DNA of 55,647 nt from Shewanella xiamenensis. Lineage in GTDB: Bacteria > Pseudomonadota > Gammaproteobacteria > Enterobacterales > Shewanellaceae. The stretch spans positions 1 through 55,647 of the forward strand of contig NZ_BMOP01000024.1 in assembly GCF_014647135.1 (NCBI RefSeq), read 5' to 3'. The position numbers were made by a program, and so were the translations under genes. Shown one piece after another: positions 48,760 to 55,647 of this stretch; the stretch's first letter is position 1; every line of letters begins with the position of its first letter. A model generated the notes under the pieces. It made no database searches. It had not been told where the DNA came from and worked only from the letters and a program-made list of their open reading frames with translations.

Positions 48760-48829
48760 TGTGATCGCAATCAACAAAACTCGTTATGACCTGTGATTGG
48801 CACTCGGTCATACTTAAGGAGAAATTACA

Positions 48830-51277
48830 GTGACTACCCTACTTTGGATCATCGCCATGATCTTAGTGCTAGGAGCCCTAGCTTACCTTCGGGTATCTTT
48901 GCTCACTGCCACTATTGCAGCCGCTGTTGTGATGACAGCCGGATGGACACTCGATGTTGTCGGCCCTATCTCTTGGATTATCTTCCTGGTGATCGCGCTG
49001 CCCCTCAATATCAGTGCATTTAGACAAAATGTTATCAGTCGCCCACTGATGAAGATGTACCGTGGCATCATGCCCGAAATGTCTTCAACCGAAAAAGAAG
49101 CGATTGAAGCTGGTACCACTTGGTGGGAAGCCGATCTGTTTGCGGGTAACCCAAACTGGAAAAAACTCCACAACTACCCTGTTGCTCGTTTAAGTGCCGA
49201 TGAGCAAGCCTTCTTAGACGGTCCAGTTGAAGAAGTGTGCCGCATGGTGAATCAACACCAAGTATCACACCAACTTGCTGATTTGCCTGCTGAAGTATGG
49301 CAATACCTGAAAGATCACGGCTTCTTCGCTATGATCATTAAGAAAAAGTACGGCGGTTTAGAGTATTCAGCCTACGCCCAATCACGCGTACTGCAAAAGC
49401 TTGCGGGTTTAAGCAGCGAGCTGGCATCCACTGTAGGTGTGCCTAACTCCTTAGGCCCTGGCGAACTGTTACAACACTATGGTACGCCAGAGCAGCAAAA
49501 CTATTACCTGCCACGTTTAGCCAAAGGGCTAGAAGTGCCATGTTTCGCACTGACAAGCCCAGAGGCTGGTAGCGATGCGGGTTCTATCCCTGACTTTGGT
49601 ATCGTGTGTAAAGGCCAATGGGAAGGCGAAGAAGTCTTAGGTATGCGCTTAACCTGGAACAAGCGTTATATCACCCTCGCACCTGTTGCGACTGTATTAG
49701 GCTTAGCCTTTAAACTGCGTGACCCTGATCACCTGTTAGGCGATAAAGAAGAGCTGGGCATTACCTGCGCGCTTATTCCTACAGACGTTGAAGGCGTTGA
49801 AACGGGTCGTCGTCACTTCCCGCTGAACTGTATGTTCCAAAACGGTCCTACTCGCGGTAAAGACGTATTCGTACCATTAAGCTTTATCATCGGTGGTCCG
49901 AAAATGGCTGGCCAAGGCTGGCGTATGCTGGTTGAGTGTTTATCTGTTGGCCGTGGTATCACCCTGCCATCAAACTCTGCCGGTGGCGTCAAAACCGCAG
50001 CGTTAGCAACTGGTGCCTATGCGCGTATTCGTCGTCAATTCAAACTGCCTATTGGTAAGTTGGAAGGGATTGAAGAGCCAATGGCACGCATCGGTGGTAA
50101 CGCCTACCTGATGGATGCCGTGACCTCATTAACCACCACAGGTATCGACTTAGGTGAAAAACCCTCGGTTATCTCGGCTATCGTGAAATATCACCTGACC
50201 GATCGTATGCAGAAATGCGTTATCGACGCCATGGACATCCACGGTGGTAAAGGTGTGTGTTTAGGCCCTAACAACTACTTAGGCCGTGGCTATCAAGCGG
50301 CGCCAATCGCGATAACCGTTGAAGGCGCAAACATTCTGACTCGTTCGATGATCATCTATGGCCAAGGCGCAATCCGTTGTCATCCTTATGTCTTAGCCGA
50401 AATGGAGTCAGCGTTTGATACTGAGTCTGGCCAAGGTTTAGCCAACTTCGATGCGGCCATCTTCGGTCACATTGGTTTTGCGACCAGTAACTTTGTCCGT
50501 AGCTTCTGGTTAGGTCTGACATCAAGCCGTTTCTCTAACGCGCCATACTCAGATAAAACCAAACGTTATTATCAACATATGAACCGTTTCAGTGCTAACC
50601 TAGCCCTGCTATCAGACTTAGCGATGGCAACCTTAGGCGGTAACTTAAAACGTAAAGAGCGTATTTCTGCTCGCTTAGGCGATCTGTTAAGCCAATTATA
50701 CCTCGCCTCTGCAACCTTAAAACGTTACCAAGATGAAGGCCGTCAAACAGACGATCTACCACTGGTACAATGGGCGGTTGAAGATGCTCTGTACAAGTTA
50801 CAGGCTTCATTAGACGATTTACTGGATAACTTCCCAATGGGTCTGGGCGGCGTATTACGCGCCATCATGTTCCCATTTGGTCGTCCACTGAAACGTCCAA
50901 GCGATGTGTTAGACCATAAAGTGGCTAAGATCATGCAAACCCCTTGTGAAAGCCGTGATCGTTTAGGTAAAGGCCAATTCTGGACTAACTCTGAGCACAA
51001 TGCTGTGGGTATCCAAGAGCAAACGCTGAAGGATATTCTGGCCGCCGAACCTTTATTCGACAAAGTCTGTAAAGCCAGTGGCAAACGTTTACCTTTCATG
51101 TGGTTAGATAAAGTCGCTGCTGAAGGTAAAGCCTTAGGCGTACTAAGCGACAGCGAAGTACAACTGTTGGAACGTGCCGAAATCGGCCGTATGAAGTCTA
51201 TCAATGTGGATGACTTCGACCCAGCAGAGCTGCGCCCTGAAGTGATTTCTACCACTTCACAGGAACGCGCAGCTTAA
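48830..51277 (+). CDS. fadE: Acyl-CoA dehydrogenase FadE
   Basis: FadE catalyses the first step of fatty-acid beta-oxidation, making trans-2-enoyl-CoA. The 815-residue protein has two N-terminal membrane helices (about 3-58), then the acyl-CoA dehydrogenase domains, with [11 protein letters not shown] for the flavin and substrate, a C-terminal helical domain ([13 protein letters not shown]) and a long C-terminal extension, as in E. coli FadE. The start is GTG with AAGGAG upstream. The upstream region carries PsrA-like and FadR-like sites. Confidence 0.95.
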   Translation: MTTLLWIIAMILVLGALAYLRVSLLTATIAAAVVMTAGWTLDVVGPISWIIFLVIALPLNISAFRQNVISRPLMKMYRGIMPEMSSTEKEAIEAGTTWWEADLFAGNPNWKKLHNYPVARLSADEQAFLDGPVEEVCRMVNQHQVSHQLADLPAEVWQYLKDHGFFAMIIKKKYGGLEYSAYAQSRVLQKLAGLSSELASTVGVPNSLGPGELLQHYGTPEQQNYYLPRLAKGLEVPCFALTSPEAGSDAGSIPDFGIVCKGQWEGEEVLGMRLTWNKRYITLAPVATVLGLAFKLRDPDHLLGDKEELGITCALIPTDVEGVETGRRHFPLNCMFQNGPTRGKDVFVPLSFIIGGPKMAGQGWRMLVECLSVGRGITLPSNSAGGVKTAALATGAYARIRRQFKLPIGKLEGIEEPMARIGGNAYLMDAVTSLTTTGIDLGEKPSVISAIVKYHLTDRMQKCVIDAMDIHGGKGVCLGPNNYLGRGYQAAPIAITVEGANILTRSMIIYGQGAIRCHPYVLAEMESAFDTESGQGLANFDAAIFGHIGFATSNFVRSFWLGLTSSRFSNAPYSDKTKRYYQHMNRFSANLALLSDLAMATLGGNLKRKERISARLGDLLSQLYLASATLKRYQDEGRQTDDLPLVQWAVEDALYKLQASLDDLLDNFPMGLGGVLRAIMFPFGRPLKRPSDVLDHKVAKIMQTPCESRDRLGKGQFWTNSEHNAVGIQEQTLKDILAAEPLFDKVCKASGKRLPFMWLDKVAAEGKALGVLSDSEVQLLERAEIGRMKSINVDDFDPAELRPEVISTTSQERAA

Positions 51278-51328
51278 TCGCTAAGCTGTACTAGCTAAGC
51301 GGTACTAACTAAGCCCATCTAAATAAAC

Positions 51329-51358
51329 AAAAGGCACTACAATCTAGTGCCTTTTTTA
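51329..51358. terminator. Terminator of fadE
   Basis: AAAAGGCACTA and TAGTGCCTTTT pair around CAATC, with T and A runs on both sides. It lies between the convergent fadE and the antiporter gene. Confidence 0.85.
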
Positions 51359-51379
51359 TTTTCGTCTCACTTAACGGGC

Positions 51380-53392
51380 TTATCCCTTCGCTAGAGCTTC
51401 ATCAGATGTATTAATGTTTTCTTGAACTTCAACCTCAGGTTGCGTTTGTTCCGCAGCCTTGATTTGCGCTTGCAGCTCAAGTCGTTGACGTTCAGCTTCA
51501 GCGTTCTCCTCGGCCTTGGCTTTCGCAAGAGCCGCTTCTTCCGCCGCTTTGGCCTGTGCAGCTATCGCCTCTTGCTCTGCAATCGCCTGTTGGATTTTCG
51601 CTTCTTCAAGGGCTTCAACGGGCAATAAACTAATCAACTCAATGCCGTTGGGGAATTGGTTGTTATTGCCTGACACAATCACAACTTTACCTTCTTTGGT
51701 TAGATACACTAACGGCAATGCCGTTTCACCATAACGTTTGCGGAAATGCTCAAAGGTGAAGTTTTCAGTTAAGTTAGTGACTTTAAGTTGCGCCCCTTTC
51801 GACATTTGACTAGCGATTTTGGCATAGGAAACCGTATCACCAAACAAACATAGCCGCTGTTTGTAAGTCTCAGATAATTGATGGCGCGCGCTGCCCTGCT
51901 CGGCATTATTAAGGCCAAAAACCTTTTTAGCGCCTAATACATCTTGAAAATAGAACGTCACTAGCGGGTTTAACTGCTTGTAGGGCGACATGATCAGCAC
52001 GCGACCAATTCCTGTTAGATCCATATAGGTTTCAGCATGTTCCGAGGCAGGGTTACCAAAATAGACCGGAATATTATCCATCCGCGCAAGACGAATATTA
52101 TCCCAGTTGCTGTCGGCCAGCAGCACTTTGACATCTTTGCTTTTTAAGATTTTTGCCAGCTCGCGGGAAAACTTGGAGGCACCAAAAATTAATAATCCTT
52201 GCGCCGAACCCGACGTGACCCCAAGGTATTTCGCCCAGCGGCCCGCGGTTAGGCTTTGGATCACCACGGTGCCGATAATGATTAAAAACACTAGAGGTAC
52301 AATGGCTTCGGCGCCCTGCACATTGTTTGCCTCTAACTTAATGGCGAATAATGAAGACACAGCCGCCGCCACAATCCCCCGCGGAGCAATCCAACATAGG
52401 AACCACTTATCGGCCTTTGATAATGACGTGCCTATGCCAGATACCCAAATACTAACTGGCCGTGCGATCAGCATGGTCACAGCGAGTACACCAATGCCGC
52501 CCCAGCCTAAATCCAACATGGCATTCGAGTCGAGTCTCGCTGCTAACAGAATAAATAATGCGGAGATCAGCAGAACTGTCAGTGTTTCTTTAAATTCAAG
52601 GATTTCAGCAATATCCACGCCGCGCATATTCGCCAGCCAAATGCCCATCACAGTCACGGTGAGCAATCCCGATTCTTCCTGCAACAAATTTGAGCCGACG
52701 AAAATCCCCAGCATTAGGGTTAATACTGCGGTATTACGTAAATAGTGTGGCAACAAATTGTGGCGGATCACTTGGCCAATTAAGTAACCTGATGCAGCGC
52801 CTAAGCCTAAGCCAAGTGTGAGCATAGAACCTAGTGCATAGAGTACATGGCTAGTTTGATTGCCAGATACCGTTATATATTCAAACACTAATACCGCTAG
52901 CAGCGCGCCAATTGGGTCAATCACAATCCCTTCCCAGCGTAAAATACTCGCGAGCTGCGACTTTGGCCTAACGCTGCGCAGCATTGGTACTATCACAGTT
53001 GGCCCCGTGACCACCACCAACGCACCAAATAGCAGTGCAACTTCCCAGCTAAAATCCAGCAGATAAAAAGTGACGGTACTGATACAGCCCCAGGTGATCA
53101 CCATGCCGATACTCACTAAGTGAGTCACCATGCGGCCATGATCTTTAATCTCTTTAAAATTGAGGGTTAATGCGCCCTCAAACAGGATCACGGCAACGCC
53201 TAGGGAAATAATCGGAAACAGTAAATCCCCAAATATTGCATCGGGATTTAATACTCCAAATGCTGGACCTAGTAGTAAACCACAGAGTAGTAGCGGTAAA
53301 ATTGCTGGTAATCTCAACTTCCAACCAAGCCATTGACAAAAAAGCGAAAGCACGCCGATGAGTGCTAGCATCCCAGTGATTTTTTCAACCAT
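51380..53392 (-). CDS. Cation/proton antiporter (CPA1/NhaP type) with TrkA-N domain and Ala/Glu tail
   Basis: The first 390 or so residues form about 12 membrane helices with the CPA1 segments GPTVIVPMLRSV and FLCWIAPRGIVAA. A cytoplasmic TrkA-N-like Rossmann domain follows (about 395-500, LLIFGASKFSRELA, ending LADSNWDNIRLAR), and then a last stretch of about 75 residues rich in Ala, Glu, Gln and Lys that should form a coiled coil. The domain would sense NAD(H) or K+. The ATG at 53392 (670 residues) has AAAGGA upstream; the frame begins nine codons earlier. The transported ion (Na+ or K+) is not decided by the sequence. Confidence 0.85.
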   Translation of the reverse strand: MVEKITGMLALIGVLSLFCQWLGWKLRLPAILPLLLCGLLLGPAFGVLNPDAIFGDLLFPIISLGVAVILFEGALTLNFKEIKDHGRMVTHLVSIGMVITWGCISTVTFYLLDFSWEVALLFGALVVVTGPTVIVPMLRSVRPKSQLASILRWEGIVIDPIGALLAVLVFEYITVSGNQTSHVLYALGSMLTLGLGLGAASGYLIGQVIRHNLLPHYLRNTAVLTLMLGIFVGSNLLQEESGLLTVTVMGIWLANMRGVDIAEILEFKETLTVLLISALFILLAARLDSNAMLDLGWGGIGVLAVTMLIARPVSIWVSGIGTSLSKADKWFLCWIAPRGIVAAAVSSLFAIKLEANNVQGAEAIVPLVFLIIIGTVVIQSLTAGRWAKYLGVTSGSAQGLLIFGASKFSRELAKILKSKDVKVLLADSNWDNIRLARMDNIPVYFGNPASEHAETYMDLTGIGRVLIMSPYKQLNPLVTFYFQDVLGAKKVFGLNNAEQGSARHQLSETYKQRLCLFGDTVSYAKIASQMSKGAQLKVTNLTENFTFEHFRKRYGETALPLVYLTKEGKVVIVSGNNNQFPNGIELISLLPVEALEEAKIQQAIAEQEAIAAQAKAAEEAALAKAKAEENAEAERQRLELQAQIKAAEQTQPEVEVQENINTSDEALAKG

Positions 53393-53688
53393 AAAACATC
53401 CTTTCGTTAGGTGAGGCATGCGATTGTGGATTTAACCTAACACGCTTTTTCATTCAGGAAAATAAACGGTTAATGATAACAATAGCAGTAAAAAGCACGC
53501 TCTAGTGATGCAAATAAGTTAGATGATATTCAACTTTATTCGCATACCAAGGGAGTTCGAAGGGTTACATTGCTATATAGGAAACACGAAAGCGACAGAG
53601 AATAAAGTTGCAGTCTATTCAGCAAGTTGGGATAAGTTAGTGATCGAATAAATATGTAAGATCTAAATGCCCACAAATGTATCTTGAG

Positions 53689-54801
53689 TTAGAGATTAGC
53701 TAATTTTAGTTTTATTTGCTCATCGGGTAGCTTATTCAATATTTCATCGGGGATTCTGCCGTGATATTTAGTGGCATAGTGTGCCAAGCATAATAATAAG
53801 GCTAGATTATGTTCAACATTACTCACCTCAGGCTCTGCGCTGGATAAAATGTTGTCACATAAGGATTCGCTATACCCCCAAAGCGTTAAAAGATAGGCTG
53901 ATATAGAGACGATGAGTTTTCTCACTGGCCACTCCGTAAATTGAGTCGCAAACGAATCTTGCCAAATACGAGATGCCAAAATCAACTCACCTATTGACGA
54001 CATTAAAGCGGCAATAAATAGCTCTTCTTGTAGACTCTTTTGTAAATTAAGTGCTTTAGCGATTTTTTGAGCGTTAAGCGCTAACTGATACGCATGTTCG
54101 TTAATTCTACTCTGTGCAGACTTATCAATAATCGACGTCGCCGATTGCTCAATGGCGATAGAACTAATAATCGCGCTAGTTAAATCCACCCCTAAGCGTT
54201 TGATAGCCTCTTCAATTGACAGTGTTGTGCGGCTAAAACCCAAAAACGCAGAGTTTGCGAGTTGTAATAATTTGGCGGTAATAATTGGTTCGTGGGCAAT
54301 AAGATCAACAATATCGGCGGCTTCGGATTGCTGATTTAGAAGCACTTTGCGGACCTGTTGCACTATGTCTGGCAGTGGCAGTAATAAAGCACTTGCGCCC
54401 AACATTGCTCTAACGTCTTGGGAGAATGGCAATTTATGAACCCGTTCCACAGCGGTCAGAAGTTGTACAATATCCTGTTCATTGAAGGGTTTACTCAATA
54501 CAAAATGAGCCGTTTTGCCCGCTTTGCATACTACTTCCTCTGTCGTGTCACCTGTAAGTAACGCTCTAATTGCCTGGGGATAATGTTTTGAAACCTCAAC
54601 GAGTACCCTATCGCCATTAACATCAGGCATTAAATAATCGCAGATTATAAGATCGACATTAACATCATTAGCTATAGATTTTGCCCAGTTTAGGCCATCC
54701 TCCTCAGTCCAAAACTGCCAGTCAGGTCTCAGTCTTTTCGCTAGCCGTAAGAGAGCTCTAAGCATAAAACTGTCATCATCAACAAAGAGTACATTAAACA
54801 T
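53689..54801 (-). CDS. Response regulator with HDOD output domain
   Basis: The 370-residue protein has a receiver (1-120; acidic DDD8-10, phospho-acceptor in LIICDYLMPDVNG, Lys in LSKPFNE) and an HDOD domain (about 135-330, LLPLPDIVQQVRKVL and LLQLANSAFLG). Such proteins are regulators near cyclic di-GMP or two-component systems, without a known enzyme activity. It follows the broken EAL gene by nine bases and was probably in one operon with it, receiving its signal from a kinase encoded elsewhere. Confidence 0.88.
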   Translation of the reverse strand: MFNVLFVDDDSFMLRALLRLAKRLRPDWQFWTEEDGLNWAKSIANDVNVDLIICDYLMPDVNGDRVLVEVSKHYPQAIRALLTGDTTEEVVCKAGKTAHFVLSKPFNEQDIVQLLTAVERVHKLPFSQDVRAMLGASALLLPLPDIVQQVRKVLLNQQSEAADIVDLIAHEPIITAKLLQLANSAFLGFSRTTLSIEEAIKRLGVDLTSAIISSIAIEQSATSIIDKSAQSRINEHAYQLALNAQKIAKALNLQKSLQEELFIAALMSSIGELILASRIWQDSFATQFTEWPVRKLIVSISAYLLTLWGYSESLCDNILSSAEPEVSNVEHNLALLLCLAHYATKYHGRIPDEILNKLPDEQIKLKLANL

Positions 54802-54810
54802 AACTCTCTC

Positions 54811-55320
54811 CTAAGCCATTGTGGCTGAAAGACTTTCAAAAGAAGCCAATAGCGCTAAATACTCCTCTTCAGATTGCGGTTTAGAAATGCAGTATCCTTG
54901 CACTACATCACAACCTAAGGATTTGACAATATTGAGTTGGTCCAATGTTTCAATACCCTCGACAACCACTTTCATGTTCAGATCATGTGCTAACCTGACC
55001 ACATTAGCCACTAAACTTTCAGTATTCAAATTACTTTCAATATCGAGCACAAGTGAACGGTCAATTTTTAGTACATTAATAGGCAGTTTACTCAAGTAAC
55101 TCAAAGATGAATAACCGGTACCAAAATCATCTATCGCAATACTGATACCGAGTTCAGCAATCGCCTTAAGGGTGATCGCACAATCTTCAAGGTTATTAAG
55201 CAAAAAAGTTTCGGTTAATTCAAATTCTAAATCTGTAGGTGAAACGCCTGTCAGCTGAATATGATGCTTTATCCAGTGAATAAAATCAGGCTCAGTTAAC
55301 TGTCGACCAGATATATTAAT
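54811..55320 (-). pseudogene. EAL-domain protein gene, 5' part lost to an insertion sequence
   Basis: The C-terminal part of an EAL (cyclic di-GMP phosphodiesterase) domain is intact: INISGRQL, LEFELTET, DDFGTGYSS, KIDRS, VVVEGIET and QGYCISKP. The frame can be followed up to 55320, where the insertion sequence begins and a stop codon appears in frame. The N-terminal part, including the EAL signature, is beyond the element. An internal start at about 55203 would give only a 130-residue fragment without catalytic function. The gene was probably the first of an operon with the HDOD regulator. Confidence 0.85.
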
Positions 55321-55647
55321 GGCTTTGTTTCCTAAATCGATTCAGCGAACAAAGCCCCTCATAATCGTCTAAATATCAAACTACACGGTAAGTTACAGGC
55401 ATGCCTAGCCCTGTAAGCTTGTTCAAAGCCTTTATCATCGCGTAAGTTTCTCCCACCTGACCGTTATAATTTCGCAGGCTCAATCTACCACCAAGTAATT
55501 GCTTTACCCTGTACATGGCAGTTTCTGAGATTGACCGCCGATGATAACCATACCGTTTTTTCCACTGCTTATTTGAACCATAAAGCTGTTGCCAACTGAC
55601 CGCTAAGTTACGCGGATGTCCGTGTTCCCAGAGTGCAGCACCTTCCC
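55321..55647 (-). mobile_element. IS5-family (IS903-like) insertion sequence, partial
   Basis: The element begins at 55321 with GGCTTTGTT, the same first nine bases as IS903 termini, followed by TCCTAAATCGA. A second copy of the nine bases in the opposite orientation lies at 55348-55356. The transposase runs on the minus strand. The other end and any target duplication are outside the window; if 9 bp as in IS903, the repeat should be TATATTAAT. Confidence 0.85.
55376..55647 (-). CDS. IS5-family transposase, C-terminal part
   Basis: Reading on the minus strand from the window edge, the frame gives about 90 residues, including HPRNLAVSWQQLYGSNKQWK, YGYHRRSISETAMYRVKQLL and GLGMPVTYRVV. These fit the C-terminal DDE-glutamate region of IS5/IS903 transposases (the E of SETAMYR). 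The start is outside the window, so I cannot tell if the full gene is intact. Confidence 0.88.
   Translation of the reverse strand, partial: EGAALWEHGHPRNLAVSWQQLYGSNKQWKKRYGYHRRSISETAMYRVKQLLGGRLSLRNYNGQVGETYAMIKALNKLTGLGMPVTYRVV

Noticed and set aside
48760..48777. CRP or FNR site near the fadE start (TTGTGATCGCAATCAA)
   Set aside because: Two or more consensus positions are missing in either reading, so it was not called.

Overview
The window looks like the chromosome of a Shewanella species, a gammaproteobacterium of the Alteromonadales and probably close to the S. oneidensis/putrefaciens group. This rests on recognised gene content and order, not on a database search. The pointers are paired gapB/gapA genes with HexR-like sites, a bkdA1-bkdA2-bkdB operon, EF-P with Arg32 beside its rhamnosyltransferase EarP, a compact nine-gene chemotaxis cluster, lrp divergent from an alanine dehydrogenase gene, and several gene blocks shared with E. 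coli (seqA-pgm/ybfF, ybfE-fldA, ftsK-lolA-rarA, thrS-infC-rpmI-rplT, ribE/norM, yafJ/fadE).

Layout. 1-500: a Gly-Cys-Leu tRNA operon on the minus strand, preceded by a hairpin of unknown origin. 0.7-5.7 kb: central metabolism (gapB, a lipoprotein, gapA, nadA). 5.8-9.8 kb: branched-chain 2-oxoacid dehydrogenase E2/E1 genes, with a perfect palindrome upstream. 9.8-18.1 kb: astE, msrA, pgm, seqA, ybfF, a small membrane protein, ybfE, flavodoxin, earP and efp. 18.1-27.3 kb: a complete chemotaxis operon on the minus strand (short MCP, CheY, STAS, CheA, MCP, CheW, CheR, CheD, CheB). 27.7-28.4 kb: ecotin. 28.4-35 kb: the ftsK-lolA-rarA-crcB-serS run, with a previously unlisted 40-residue membrane ORF after serS. 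35.3-38.3 kb: lrp, ald, trxB. 38.4-41.7 kb: thrS-infC-rpmI-rplT with translational-control signals. 41.9-45.1 kb: two small proteins, ribE, norM and two identical tRNA-Val(GAC) genes. 45.1-51.4 kb: a gene-free stretch, def, an alkyltransferase-like protein, a DUF3108 protein, yafJ and fadE with a two-operator promoter. 51.4-55.6 kb: a cation/proton antiporter, an HDOD response regulator, and an EAL-domain gene cut by an IS5/IS903-type insertion sequence that runs off the window.

Most of the window is ordinary core chromosome. The points most worth following up are: (i) a MshEN-like tandem repeat inside CheA, the type of domain that binds cyclic di-GMP in MshE; (ii) a hairpin in front of thrS that copies a tRNA-Thr anticodon arm, with CGU at the anticodon position; (iii) the 40-residue membrane ORF after serS; (iv) the layered fadE control region; (v) disruption of a signalling operon by an insertion sequence; (vi) GapB features suggesting NADP use. 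I found no CRISPR array, prophage, toxin-antitoxin pair or defence island.
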